A stretch of 64,000 bases of DNA from Ferdinandcohnia sp036965045. Its GTDB lineage: Bacteria; Bacillota; Bacilli; Bacillales; Bacillaceae_L. Below, one piece after another: positions 35,531 to 44,614 of this stretch. The stretch is from NCBI RefSeq assembly GCF_036965045.1, contig NZ_JBALOV010000003.1, positions 62,001-126,000 on the forward strand, given 5' to 3'. The position numbers were made by a program, and so were the translations under genes. Below the pieces are notes generated by a model. The model was not told where the DNA came from, made no database searches, and worked only from the letters and a program-made list of their open reading frames with translations. Position 1 is the stretch's first letter. Each line of letters begins with the position of its first letter.

Positions 35531-35561
35531 TATATACGTTTATACATAGAAAAGGTTTCAA
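35531..35561 (-). promoter_or_regulatory. MerR-type promoter with 19-base spacer
   Basis: TTGAAA (35561-35556) and TATATA (35536-35531) are 19 bases apart, the over-long spacing that MerR proteins correct by DNA untwisting. Confidence 0.6.
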
Positions 35562-35652
35562 GGAAAATAAATAATTTCAAAAAGACGATCCTTCGCTCTT
35601 GAAGCATCGCTACCATTGATTGAATAAGAATTATCTTTTAAAATCGCTCATT

Positions 35653-35705
35653 AGAAAAAAAAAAGGTCGTTAATCCTTCTTGGATTAACGCACCTGTTAC
35701 TTAAG
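35653..35705. repeat. Family B terminator-like repeat
   Basis: aaaaggtcg TTAATCCTTCTTGGATTAA cgcacctg, A-run to the left. First copy of family B. Confidence 0.75.
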
Positions 35706-35744
35706 TTAAAAGAAGGTGCTTTCACTTCATAATTTCATCGAATT

Positions 35745-35950
35745 ACGAACTATTAATTCCACTCTTGTCCATTTCATATTAGTATTTTACGCATAAACTA
35801 AATTATCCACCATTTAGACATATTATACCTCCTCCTGGACACTCATTATTATGGGTGTCCTTTTATTTAAAATAAAGTCAATAGTCCAAGCATGTTAAAT
35901 CCAGTTATATATACTGTACTTACTTCAAATAAGGAGGTGTTTTTTTCATT
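35745..35950 (+). repeat. yjcZ-type leader without its gene
   Basis: Runs parallel to 49507-49720, the leader of the YjcZ gene at 49727: shared CTTGTCCATTTCATATT, TTTTACGCATAAACTA, GGGTGTCCTT, AGTCCAAGCATGTTA, then AAGGAGGTG. The YjcZ coding part has been lost here, and the leader now stands 46 bases in front of the NDVR-rich gene. Confidence 0.8.
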
Positions 35951-35995
35951 TAGAATATTATGTTTTCGAAAGAACAAATAAAGGAGGAAGTTTGA

Positions 35996-36286
35996 ATGGA
36001 TAGAAGGGGAAATAATAATACAAATGTTGATGTTGATGTGGAAATAGATATCGAAAACAGATTAAGAAATCGATCTGAAGCAGATGTACGTAACGTTGAT
36101 AGAAATACCAATGTAGCTCGATCAACAGTAACTAACTCAGGTAATTCAAGAGTAGATGTTCGTTTTAATAGCAGAAGCAATGCGAATGTTAGATCTGAAC
36201 AAGAACAAGATAACGATCAGGACCAAGATATAAACATTGATGTTGAGGTTGAAGAAGTGAGACGGAGACGGAGACGGAGAATTTGA
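35996..36286 (+). CDS. Asn/Asp/Val/Arg-rich low-complexity protein (NDVR family)
   Basis: 96 residues, AAGGAGG then ATG. Composition is almost all N, D, V, R, S and E: VDVDVEIDIENR, then SEADVRNVDRNTNVARSTVT, NSGNSRVDVR and a hexa-arginine end. The 45-residue block SEADVRN.DRNTNVAR.TVTNSGNSRVDVR.NSRSNA.VRSEQ recurs in the gene at 37735. The alternating V with polar residues suggests a beta-strand-rich, possibly fibrous structure. A yjcZ-type leader sits just upstream, hinting at sporulation-time expression. Function unknown. Confidence 0.8.
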   Translation: MDRRGNNNTNVDVDVEIDIENRLRNRSEADVRNVDRNTNVARSTVTNSGNSRVDVRFNSRSNANVRSEQEQDNDQDQDINIDVEVEEVRRRRRRRI

Positions 36287-36559
36287 TGAAGGTTTTTAAC
36301 CTCATTGAATGGGATGGAGTTGAGTTTTTTAACTTCATCCTTTTAAAATTCAAGTTAAAATATCGATTGTCCATGAAAAAAGGAAGGGTTTTTCTATTAT
36401 TGGATTTTATGTGGAGCTTGAAGAGCAATCTATTTAAATAACATGAATAGGAAGTCCAGATTCATCCCTTCGGAAAAACAAACAAATCAAATTTAAAATT
36501 TTGAAAAGCAACGCCTTTTAAAACGTTGCTTTCCATCAAAGTTTGCTAGTTGCCCAAAC

Positions 36560-37414
36560 TTATCCTTTTAGAACCTTTAAAGAATCACTAACATCTCTTG
36601 CAAACTGTACTGGATTATCAATTTTCACAAAATGAATATACATAAGTCGCGGATTGTCAAAGAGCCAATGGTTGTGGAAAGCCGTGATGAGAATTCCGTG
36701 TTGGCGCAATCTACTAGCTAATGGATTAAATTCTTCCTCTAATAGAACCGACTCACCACTGCATAAAGCTCTTCCGTCAGGAGTTAATGATTCGAAAGTA
36801 AACATTTGTGGAATTGCAAGAAATGATCTGCTTGGTCTGCCTAAAATACGTGGTTTTAGATTCAACCTGGATCTCATTACCGTACAAATACCATTTTCAA
36901 ATGTATGATCACCACCAAGTATATCATGAAACTGTTCGCACAGTTCCTCTGCAAGGGGATTAACACGATTCCTTCCTCTACTAAAGCCCCCTATATTTCG
37001 CGATGTTAATACATTTAGTGCTTCTTTTGTTTTTCTTGCAAAATCGAGTGGTTTATCAGTGGCTTCCCAATGAATAAACATTAACCGCGGATCATCAAAT
37101 AACCAATGGTTATGAATAGCTGTGACAAGAATCCCATTCTTCCTTAATATAGAAACAAATCGGTTGATTTCGTCTTGAAGAATCACCGTCTCACCTAAAC
37201 ACAAAGCTCTTCCTTGACTGTCCTCTTGTTCAAATGAAAAAGCTTGTGGGACAAACATAAAGGATTCCGCTCTACGGCCTAATACGGTTGGGTGGAGGTT
37301 ATTTCTGAAGCGAGTAGCTGTACAAACACCATTTATAATAGATGGAGTCGCATCCAAGATATTTGCGAACTCCTGACAAAGCCTTGATGGTTGCATATTA
37401 TTCATTCCATCCAT
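36560..37414 (-). CDS. Tandem DUF1259 (LppY/LpqO-like) protein
   Basis: About 284 residues from ATG at 37414 (AAAGGAG at 8 bases). Two similar halves, about 10-130 and 150-284: ITAIHNHWLFDDPRLMFIHW in the first matches the second-half ITAFHNHWLFDNPRLMYIHF, and GRALCLGETVILQDE matches GRALCSGESVLLEEE. No signal peptide. DUF1259 proteins occur in Bacillus spore-formers and as lipoproteins elsewhere; the conserved H-N-H-W suggests a metal or ligand site, but no reaction is known. It sits between two NDVR-family genes in opposite orientation. Confidence 0.85.
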   Translation of the reverse strand: MDGMNNMQPSRLCQEFANILDATPSIINGVCTATRFRNNLHPTVLGRRAESFMFVPQAFSFEQEDSQGRALCLGETVILQDEINRFVSILRKNGILVTAIHNHWLFDDPRLMFIHWEATDKPLDFARKTKEALNVLTSRNIGGFSRGRNRVNPLAEELCEQFHDILGGDHTFENGICTVMRSRLNLKPRILGRPSRSFLAIPQMFTFESLTPDGRALCSGESVLLEEEFNPLASRLRQHGILITAFHNHWLFDNPRLMYIHFVKIDNPVQFARDVSDSLKVLKG

Positions 37415-37432
37415 TTTTTTAGCTCCTTTCAA

Positions 37433-37734
37433 TAAATATCAATGACATTTTATTCATTGACAATTATTTTGATAGGGACAAACGATTGTTTTTATAAATA
37501 ATTTCACTACATTGAGGGTTTCTAGAAGCTTGGAAATTTTTACACCTAAAACAAAAACCGAAATAGTTTAAAACCTATTTTTAGTTTTGTTATTTGTATA
37601 TTTATTACAAGGCCTTAACTAGATTTAAATCTTTAGTAATTCATTAAAAAGGGCAAAAACACTCAGAAAGCAGCCTATACACTTTTTTAAAATAAGAATA
37701 ACTTGTAATTAAGATTGAGAAAGGAGGGAACAAA
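37433..37734. other. Intergenic, promoter-bearing
   Basis: AT-rich divergent gap between the DUF1259 gene and the second NDVR gene. No hairpin; promoter boxes not certain. Confidence 0.4.
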
Positions 37735-38043
37735 ATGACTAGAAGAAGATTCGACAGTCACGGAAACCAAAGCCATTTTAGAAGTTCAAACGGTCGACAA
37801 GAGGTGAATGTTGATAGCGATTTTGACTTCGAGAGTGATATTGATAACAGAACGAATGCAGAATCTGAAGCGGATGTTCGAAACACAGATAGAAATACCA
37901 ATGTAGCGCGAGCTACTGTAACTAATTCTGGAAACTCTAGAGTTGATGTACGTTTAAATAGTAGAAGTAATGCACGTGTAAGGTCAGAACAAGATGCGGA
38001 AAACGACCAGGATCAAAATACTGATGTAGATGTAGACTTTTAA
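37735..38043 (+). CDS. Second NDVR-family low-complexity protein
   Basis: 102 residues, AAAGGAGGG RBS. Shares the block SEADVRNTDRNTNVARATVT and NSGNSRVDVRLNSRSNA with 35996-36286, but has a different N-terminus (RRRFDSHGNQSHFRSS) and an acidic C-terminus (DQDQNTDVDVDF) instead of polyarginine. So the two paralogues have opposite tail charge and could interact. Next gene begins 51 bases later. Confidence 0.8.
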   Translation: MTRRRFDSHGNQSHFRSSNGRQEVNVDSDFDFESDIDNRTNAESEADVRNTDRNTNVARATVTNSGNSRVDVRLNSRSNARVRSEQDAENDQDQNTDVDVDF

Positions 38044-38094
38044 CTAGTGGTGGGATATATTTTATATCCCACCTAATAAAAAGGATGAAATATT

Positions 38095-38445
38095 ATGGAG
38101 AAAAGAAATAAGTTTCCCCAAGAAAAAACTAGATTTAAAGTCTATGGAAGTTCCAAGGATATAAATAGGCTTAATAATGAAAATAAAAGTATAAACTCAA
38201 TTGAACACAGCGGAAATTCAGATGTAGATGTAAATATTGAGGTAAATGTTGATACAACAGCAATAGGCTTTGCTATTTTATGTTCTCTTCTTGCTACAGG
38301 GCAAGTGAGTGATATGGAGTTTCAAAGGGCAGTTAAGAAATTTGAAGATTTATCTAAAGTAAAGACGAATAACTTTTTTGGTCAAGATCTAAATACATTA
38401 TCCAATTTAAAGCTTTTTATTCCAGAAAAATTATTAGAGCAGTAA
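38095..38445 (+). CDS. Third member of the NDVR neighbourhood, more ordered
   Basis: 116 residues, weak RBS (AAGGATG) but in operon position. The N-terminus has a related SGNSDVDVNIEVNVDT strand (about 41-56), then an apparently folded C-terminal helical part (AIGFAILCSLLATGQVSDME, LNTLSNLKLFIPEKLLEQ). It probably combines the NDVR beta strand with a small globular domain. Unknown function; possibly spore-associated with its neighbours. Confidence 0.7.
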   Translation: MEKRNKFPQEKTRFKVYGSSKDINRLNNENKSINSIEHSGNSDVDVNIEVNVDTTAIGFAILCSLLATGQVSDMEFQRAVKKFEDLSKVKTNNFFGQDLNTLSNLKLFIPEKLLEQ

Positions 38446-38758
38446 TATAAAATTTCTGCTCTAAATTACATACTTTGGATTTCTAAATAAAACGAAATAT
38501 ACATAGAGATCTGGTTAAAATTCTATAAGTTATTCATGCTTGTTCTTCTTAAACACTTCACCTAAATAATTTTTTACTTATATAAATAAGTTAAATACAA
38601 AAAAAGCGAAAATCTCTATTAGATTTACGCTTTTTTCGGTAGGAGTTACTTTTCTCTACGGGACCATATAACTACTGGAATAAATAATAATCTGTAACAT
38701 CTAGTATTACCGTTTTATCTATTAGGTCTTCAGATAAGATTTGCTTCTTGGGTATATC
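38446..38758. other. Intergenic region with a terminator
   Basis: Contains the hairpin AAAAAGCGAAAATCT ... AGATTTACGCTTTTTT (38600-38636) and otherwise no gene. A long direct duplication begins near 38759. Confidence 0.6.
38600..38636. terminator. Hairpin terminator
   Basis: AAAAAGCGAAAATCT and AGATTTACGCTTTTTT arms around ctatt. Confidence 0.88.
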
Positions 38759-38871
38759 GATGGCTCTTAATATGTTATGCTACAAACATATCGTTAATAG
38801 CACATATTATCAAAGTATAAATAGAATATAACAAAAGACTATTATTATGTCACAATTCGAGGGGAAGTTCA

Positions 38872-39027
38872 TTGACAAATAAATATTGCCCTTTATGTGG
38901 GGAAGTTAATGGATGTAGGTCTAGTGCTGGAGAACACGGCAATTGTTGGTGTGATATGGAGGAATTCCCTAAAGAAATCTTTGAATTAGTGCCAGTTGAA
39001 AGTATAAGAATAGATTGCATAATGTAA
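38872..39027 (+). pseudogene. Frameshifted copy of the CWC Cys-rich protein
   Basis: TTG start after GAGGGG. The same residues as the intact copy at 57446 run through IRIDCI; an extra A then causes a shift and TAA, removing the last CKKC pair and the tail. 51 residues remain. Confidence 0.88.
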
Positions 39028-39094
39028 AAAATGTTTAATTAAATTTCAGGAAGAACAAAAAATTAAGGGAATTATACAATGAAATTATAATGCT

Positions 39095-39133
39095 AAAAAA
39101 CCACGATTTTTTTATGAAAATCGTGGTTTTTAT
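39095..39133. terminator. Hairpin terminator
   Basis: AAAAAACCACGATTTT ... AAAATCGTGGTTTTT stem, repeated in the second copy at 57668. Confidence 0.85.
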
Positions 39134-39248
39134 TTGCGTTTTAAATATTTTTATTGCCTTTTTTCCCACAAAAAAGAACCCGTTATCTTTTTGACGATCC
39201 TTTTTTACTAACACTCCTTAACTTTAAGTGTAATTTTTCACAACCCTT

Positions 39249-39693
39249 TTATTTCTTAGATCTAAATCTATGTCCTAATATCTCAAAATCCTTGCTATCA
39301 ATCATTGGGGGTTCATCATCGTTCTCTTCTAATTTCCAACCGATAAGTCCAGTAATCAATGAGAATATGAGTGAGCCTTGCCAAGTAATCGAAATATTCT
39401 CCAAAAAGGTATCAAGTATCTCAATTTAACGCAAAAGTGAGACCCGTATTCAAAATAATTGATAACTATCCCTTACTTGATTGAAGAATACCGATAGATT
39501 TTATAGCCTTTGGTATCGCATTTGTAATAAGCGAGAGAGGTATTTCAAGGAATACGTACATAACAAAGAAAGCACCAATTGAATTATATTGCAACCCGAA
39601 TATTCTTAAAAATATGTATTCAAAAAAAGTAATCCCAAGTAAAATTATTAATACGATAGACGTACATATAGATGTTGTTTTAATTTTACTTAT
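39249..39693 (-). pseudogene. Decayed YrvL-like membrane protein gene
   Basis: The minus strand encodes a membrane protein broken into frames: SKIKTTSICTSIVLIILLGI, then IGAFFVMYVFLEIPLSLITN, a stop, and a second frame ISITWQGSLIFSLITGLIGW, KLEENDDEPPMIDSKDF. The start position carries ATA rather than ATG after a good AGGAGG. N-terminal pattern resembles the Bacillus YrvL regulator family, but the assignment is tentative. The copy at 57827 lost the N-terminus by deletion. Confidence 0.72.
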
Positions 39694-39832
39694 ATTAAAC
39701 TCCTCCTCACATTAATAACTACTTCCCCATTAAGCGAATAAAATAAATGCTTTACTGCTCTTGATGTAATGCCCCCCTTATTTTTACTACTACGAAAACC
39801 CATATTACAAAGTTTCACTACTTATTGAACAA

Positions 39833-39910
39833 TACTGCCCCATTAGCTTAATAACCTCAACAAAAAAGGCGGTTAATCCTTCTTGGACCAACGCACCCTA
39901 TAATTTAACT
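39833..39910. repeat. Family B repeat
   Basis: ctgccccattagcttaataa, tcaacaaaaaaggcgg, then TTAATCCTTCTTGGACCAA and cgcaccct: full-length family B. Confidence 0.78.
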
Positions 39911-39926
39911 ACAGTACTTCACTATA

Positions 39927-40304
39927 TTATTTAGAAGTTATTCTTAAAAAATATCCATCTGGGTCAACAATCTTAAATCCTCTCATATCCCAAGGGTATT
40001 TTTCCACCTCAACCTCAATTGGGTAATTGCTATCAAGGCATCGTTGGTACACTTTTTCTAATTCATCTACTACAATAATCATTTCAAAACCATTTCCTTT
40101 AACGTTGCTTTTAGGCTTATTATTAAAATAATGGCTGTCCCCTAGAATTGATTCAGAAGCGATTAACAAAGAAAAACAATCATAGTTGAATCGTCCAGAC
40201 CGTTCATTTCTACCATACAGTTCTAACCCTATAATGTCTTGATAAAATTTTAAAGATTCTTCAATGTCTTTTACATACAACTCAACCCTAAATAGCACAC
40301 TCAT
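39927..40304 (-). CDS. VOC (glyoxalase/bleomycin-resistance-like) protein
   Basis: 125 residues, ATG with GGGGAG. LFRVELYVKDIEESLKFYQDIIGLELY begins the classical VOC repeat, and DPDGYFLRI ends it with a possible metal residue. Family enzymes include glyoxalases, dioxygenases and antibiotic-binding proteins; no substrate assigned. Stand-alone gene bounded by family B repeats on both sides (39833-39910, 40350-40432). Confidence 0.9.
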   Translation of the reverse strand: MSVLFRVELYVKDIEESLKFYQDIIGLELYGRNERSGRFNYDCFSLLIASESILGDSHYFNNKPKSNVKGNGFEMIIVVDELEKVYQRCLDSNYPIEVEVEKYPWDMRGFKIVDPDGYFLRITSK

Positions 40305-40349
40305 CTTTCTCTCCCCTTCTCGAAAATTTGTTAAATTAACCTTTTTAAG

Positions 40350-40432
40350 TATCCTGCATCGTTAGCTCAATTAGGAGTTCAACAAAAAGGTGCCTTAATC
40401 CTTCTTGGATTAAAGCACCTTTTAATTTAAGC
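40350..40432. repeat. Family B repeat
   Basis: atcctgcatcgttagctcaa, caacaaaaaggtgcc TTAATCCTTCTTGGATTAA agcaccttttaatttaa: near-consensus copy with a perfect stem AAAGGTGC-TTAATCC / GGATTAA-GCACCTTT. Confidence 0.85.
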
Positions 40433-40656
40433 TCATTTTTTCAAAAACTTGGTTTTGCATAAATATAAACTATCTTCATCTTTCATTATTTTTTACTGTT
40501 TAGAATAATATTCCTTTGTTTAGACTTCTTTTTATTTAACTAATATTGTCCGAAAATCAAAAAGAACAAGCTACAATTTTGGCGACTAGTTCTTTATCAA
40601 TAATCCTTTATTTATAATGTCATTTAATACCGTTTAAACAGTATTGCTTGATTCTT
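40433..40656. other. Intergenic, no gene
   Basis: AT-rich, with scattered short palindromes; nothing identifiable. Confidence 0.4.
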
Positions 40657-42087
40657 TTAATGTAGTTCGTGTTGGTCATGATACAAATCATCCTGTTTGA
40701 ATGATGAACTAAAATCGGGGAGATTAGGAAATCCTGCAAAGAAATCATTTTGTTCATCTGAAGAAATATACCCAAGCTCAACTCCGATTGCTCGAGACAA
40801 AAATGGATCAAGCGTACACAAATCGGTTCTGGATAATTCCGACAAACTTACTTTTCCAGTAGTATAGCAGATTGATTCCATTTCACGCACAGAGGCCTTC
40901 AAAAAATTGGCCAATTGAATGGAACTTCTTTCAACGTCTAACTGATCCGTTATTTTTCCATTGTAGATGACAAGATCGCTAGGTGGCTCAAAAGGTGCGG
41001 TTTTAGTCATTTGCTCTCCAAGCAAAGCGGTAATTGCTGCAGTTCCAATATACACAACGTCTGCTCCCAAGGCCATCGCCTTAAGATATTGTCCCGGATT
41101 TGATAATCCTCCTGCTGCAATTAAACTAGTATTAACTGCACCCTTTTGTGATAAGTATTTCGAAGCTCGCGAAACCGCATAAAGGGTAGGTAGACCCAAA
41201 TCATCTTCCAATATTGGTGCAGCTGCGTGAGATCCTGCCTCCGCACCGTCTATGGTAATAAAGTCTACTCCTGCTTCTAATGCAACCTGAAGTTCCTTCT
41301 CGAGATAATGAGTTGCAGCTATTTTCAGCCCAACCGGTACATTTGTCTCGTCCCTTAACCTGCGTACAAGTTCTATGAATTGTTTTGTATTATTTACACC
41401 TGGCAATCGGGTATGTGCTACTGCATCTTCACCTTCAGCAAGTCCAAACACCTCCCGATATTCTTGACCGATTTTACTTGCCACAGTCCTTTGTGCTGTT
41501 GATCCTTGTGCTCCTTGTCCTAATTGAATCTCAATTGCGTCTAGACGGGAATATTTATCAGGGGTGTTTAGCCATCCACCCCGGTTGTATTGTCCGATTA
41601 ATAGGGTTGCGGCTTCCCTTTCCTCTTCCATTAATCCCGCTTCACCCGTATTTGTTGCTGTTCCTGCCATGGAAGCACCTTTGGCCAAAGCAATTTTTGC
41701 ATTTTTACTAAGTGCTCCACCAAATGACATCCCGGCGATCATCAACGGAATTGAAACCTTTAATGGTTTTTTAGCACCCTTGCCAATAGTTACAGAAGTC
41801 GATATTTTAACATCTTCTTGGGTTGGAAATCGATATAGATGCACGGGATTAAATAAGAGTTTTTCCCATGGAGAAAAATGCAAATGACTTCCCCATGGAC
41901 GTTCAGGAGGTTTTCCTTGAGTTGCTCTCATCACATTTTCAATCATATTAATGAGTCCTTCTTTTTTTGTAACAGGAATCCATTCGAACAGGTTTTCTGT
42001 ATATGAATCCCTTGCCATCCGTGTAATTGTTTTATCAACTGCTTCATTAATAGCGTTTCTAATTAAGTTACTAATAAATTTAGACAT
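40657..42087 (-). CDS. FMN-binding glutamate-synthase-like enzyme (YerD type)
   Basis: 476 residues, ATG with AAGGTG. Glutamate synthase alpha-subunit-like TIM barrel: MIAGMSFGGALSKNAKIALA, TNTGEAGLMEEE, IEIQLGQGAQGS, FITIDGAEAGSHAAAP, LIAAGGLSNPGQYLKAMALG. A conserved cysteine (SICYTTGKVS) follows. FMN binds the barrel. There is no glutaminase or NADPH domain, so this is a stand-alone oxidoreductase of unknown substrate, as in the Bacillus YerD group. C-terminal 35 residues are less ordered. Confidence 0.93.
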   Translation of the reverse strand: MSKFISNLIRNAINEAVDKTITRMARDSYTENLFEWIPVTKKEGLINMIENVMRATQGKPPERPWGSHLHFSPWEKLLFNPVHLYRFPTQEDVKISTSVTIGKGAKKPLKVSIPLMIAGMSFGGALSKNAKIALAKGASMAGTATNTGEAGLMEEEREAATLLIGQYNRGGWLNTPDKYSRLDAIEIQLGQGAQGSTAQRTVASKIGQEYREVFGLAEGEDAVAHTRLPGVNNTKQFIELVRRLRDETNVPVGLKIAATHYLEKELQVALEAGVDFITIDGAEAGSHAAAPILEDDLGLPTLYAVSRASKYLSQKGAVNTSLIAAGGLSNPGQYLKAMALGADVVYIGTAAITALLGEQMTKTAPFEPPSDLVIYNGKITDQLDVERSSIQLANFLKASVREMESICYTTGKVSLSELSRTDLCTLDPFLSRAIGVELGYISSDEQNDFFAGFPNLPDFSSSFKQDDLYHDQHELH

Positions 42088-42345
42088 CCTGTCACACCTT
42101 ATATCCGGATTTTAATTTAAGTTGCATTATTATAGCTTGTTCCTTTAAGTACCTTTTTATTATCGTTCAAGTATTTAAACTCATGTTAATCGTATAAATG
42201 TGAAAGATGTACCAAAACCGATTAGAAGAATTGAAGTAGTGCATCATAGACGAAAATTTCATTGTTGCTAAATTCCACACCTGTCCATGTCGGATCCTAA
42301 TGTCGATTCATAGACTATCTTATCTTCGAAGAAGGAGGTGTTTCT

Positions 42346-42453
42346 ATGAGCTACGGTGGCGGATACGGTATGGGTGCAGGATTTGCATTAATTGTTGTAC
42401 TTTTCATCCTGCTAATCATTGTTGGTACTTCATATGTGGGCGGTGGATACTAA
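42346..42453 (+). CDS. YjcZ-family micro-protein (sporulation-type)
   Basis: 35 residues, RBS AAGGAGGTG. MSYGGGYGMGAGFALIVVLF then ILLIIVGTSYVGGGY: Gly/Tyr head, a single membrane helix, Gly-rich tail. It is a typical YjcZ-family protein, associated with the spore coat or membrane in Bacillus. Too short for most gene finders. Confidence 0.88.
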   Translation: MSYGGGYGMGAGFALIVVLFILLIIVGTSYVGGGY

Positions 42454-42501
42454 TCACCCCTAACAGTAACGATTAACTCAAACCTTATTTCTTAAAGTTG
42501 C

Positions 42502-42540
42502 AACAAAAAGTACCAAGAAATCTCTTGGTACTTTTTGTTA
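42502..42540 (+). terminator. Hairpin terminator of the yjcZ-type gene
   Basis: AACAAAAAGTACCAAGA aatc TCTTGGTACTTTTTGTT, near-perfect symmetric stem. Confidence 0.88.
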
Positions 42541-42597
42541 TTCACTTGTTCCAGCAAAGCGTGATCCAGTGACCGCATTTGTTGTTATATGTAAGAC

Positions 42598-42809
42598 TGG
42601 GTGGGACATTTCCGAGAATCCCCACATTATTTAACTGATGGCTTTGATATACTGGATTCAGAAGAATATAAACAGACCATTTTGATTGTAAACGGAGTTT
42701 TAGAAGCAAAAGATATTAAAGTTTGACATATGGAAATAGCAATATTGTTGATGCTGTGATATCCGTTCAGAATAATTTAGATATTACTGAATGGCTCATC
42801 CATCAATAA
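42598..42809 (+). pseudogene. Frameshifted fragment of an unknown protein
   Basis: One frame reads GHFRESPHYLTDGFDILDSE, then TILIVNGVLEAKDIKV and stop; the next frame continues YGNSNIVDAVISVQNNLDIT, EWLIHQ and stop. One shift would join them. No start or RBS and no family recognised. A gap of about 190 bases follows with nothing further. Confidence 0.5.
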
Positions 42810-42999
42810 ATAGTAGGTTTGGTTTAGGTGCTAATGCTTTCTTATCACTAAAGTTAATAGTGTAAATGTGATAGATTAAAATGTCTATCAACTCATACAA
42901 TGATAGAACTTTTCGCTTTAAATTAATAAAAAAATATGTTCTACAACATGATGGGGTAGATTAAATCTACCCCCATTGAATTTTGTTACAAGCTTGTTC

Positions 43000-43194
43000 T
43001 CAAAATATCCGTCTTCTAAAACGGAAGGAGAAAACGAAAACAACTGCAAAAAATGGAATGAATCTTCTGCCAAAGGAGGAACGTAAAAAAAATCCTCCAC
43101 GAGGTGGATCCCCGTCAATCGTTCCTCTATATGTTCTTCCATCACGAGTTCTTACCTCAACTGGTTCTCCTCTAAATCTCATTAAAGGATGCAT
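43000..43194 (-). CDS. Small basic protein with hydrophobic/Arg-rich end
   Basis: 64 residues from ATG at 43194 (AAAGGAGAG upstream, 9 bases; a GTG three codons earlier overlaps the RBS). MHPLMRFRGEPVEVRTRDGR, then TYRGTIDGDPPRGGFFL: Sm-like short beta strands common to small Bacillus spore or RNA-binding proteins. The tail FFAVVFVFSFRFRRRIF is hydrophobic then arginine-rich. Function unknown; conserved-looking, so likely real. Confidence 0.72.
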   Translation of the reverse strand: MHPLMRFRGEPVEVRTRDGRTYRGTIDGDPPRGGFFLRSSFGRRFIPFFAVVFVFSFRFRRRIF

Positions 43195-43449
43195 GCTTAT
43201 CACTCTCCTTTCTTTTTCTCAATTAATCAAAAGGACAGAACCTCTAAACGACACAACAATTACTGTAAAAGAAGTTTCAAATCCCTCCCTCCTTTAGTCG
43301 TTTAAAAGTTTGTAGGAAACTACCTTCTAATATAAAGTATGAAGATTAATACTAACGGATATGGACAAATATTTAATAGTATTAAAAATCCACACTTGTC
43401 CATTTTGTTTCATATTATGTAATAATCTCTTAAGTAAAGAAGGTAGTGT

Positions 43450-43568
43450 ATGATGTGGGGTTATGGTTCAGAATTTGTTTTATTTGTGTAGTTCTCTTCA
43501 TCCAGTTAATTATTGTAGGAGCTTCATTTGTTAAAGGAGTATTTTTAGCAAACCTTCACCGATCATAA
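43450..43568 (+). pseudogene. Frameshifted yjcZ-type micro-protein gene
   Basis: MMWGYGSEFVLF then a frame break at tgtgtag, and VLFIQLIIVGASFVKGVFLA, NLHRS in the next frame. Length and pattern match YjcZ; one lost base explains the break. Confidence 0.8.
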
Positions 43569-43947
43569 CTGAACACATTTAGGGAGCACAGTCACCAGGT
43601 GCTCCCTTCTTAAAGATATGGATATTAAAATGAGGGTTTCAATAAAAATTCAAATTTTCTACTCTGTCAATCGATTATGAAGATTTTATATCTAACAAGT
43701 TTGCAAATTGTTTGATTGAATTTTCTCTATTTATTAACTAGGAGAAGGTTAATGCAATGTCTTTTTTATTCCAAAGCAACAATCAATACGAAATCAGCCC
43801 TTTTTTAAAAAGCAAACATTATTCTCTTCTAAGACTAAGTGATTCATTGGTCTAAAATCACAAATTCACCATATGTATTTTGTGAAGAAACATTAATTTC
43901 ACAAAAACTTTTCTTTAAAACTTCAAAAAGAAGGGTGGAAAACACTT
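43569..43947. other. Intergenic, no gene
   Basis: AT-rich spacer; a weak hairpin GGGAGCACAG ... CAGGTGCTCCC at 43580-43610 may terminate the broken yjcZ copy. Confidence 0.5.
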
Positions 43948-44334
43948 ATGGAAATACCGGTTACAGGTTATATTGTCGAATCCTCTAGTTCAAATCGAGA
44001 TGGTGAACATTCACATGTTTTGTATCTTACTTCATGGGATGGCAAACCTGTTCATAGACATCATTTCTCGGGAGTAACCTCTTTTAATGCCGGACATGAA
44101 CATCGATATGCAGGAAGAACCGAACCAGCCCCTACTGGAGTACCTCATACACATCATTATTTTACGGTTACTTCGTTCAATGATGGGCATAAACATGAAA
44201 TTAGAGGAGTCACGGGGCCTGCTATCCCATTGCCTGAAGGAGGGCATTATCACAAATTTTATGGAGTAACCACCGTAAACGGCTCTCATCCTCATTCACA
44301 TAAATATAGCGGCAAAACAGCTCCTAGTGATTAA
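43948..44334 (+). CDS. YmaF-family histidine-rich protein
   Basis: 128 residues, GGTGG RBS. Repeated H-x-H units in a regular pattern: GEHSHVLYLTS, VHRHHFSGVTSFNAGHEHRY, PHTHHYFTVTSFNDGHKHEI, GGHYHKFYGVTTVNGSHPHS. Four strands of VTSFN/GH-HEY repeats make up the YmaF fold. Possibly metal-binding (zinc, copper), spore-associated in Bacillus. No signal peptide. Confidence 0.9.
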   Translation: MEIPVTGYIVESSSSNRDGEHSHVLYLTSWDGKPVHRHHFSGVTSFNAGHEHRYAGRTEPAPTGVPHTHHYFTVTSFNDGHKHEIRGVTGPAIPLPEGGHYHKFYGVTTVNGSHPHSHKYSGKTAPSD

Positions 44335-44614
44335 CAATCTTAATAATTTTTTGATGATAATCCTTTAGTTACAGTACTTTGAATTTATTAAGATATGCCA
44401 CCCTATCCTCTTCGTTAGCTATTTTCACACTTCTTACACCCAACAACAGTCTTCAGTATGTTTTATAAAAAATACTAAGCCTTTATATAGGTAGTTCAGT
44501 CTTGAATTAGAAAGCTTCAATCCTTAACTATATTAGGATTTGCATACAAGTTCAATTTTTGGATACGTTAACAAAATGGAGTAGTGAGCCTATAGTAAAG
44601 GGTGTTTAATTTTT
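44335..44614. other. Intergenic, no gene
   Basis: AT-rich; no motif. Confidence 0.4.

Noticed and set aside
39154..39429. 91-codon plus-strand frame
   Set aside because: It is antisense to the YrvL-like remnant and has no RBS.
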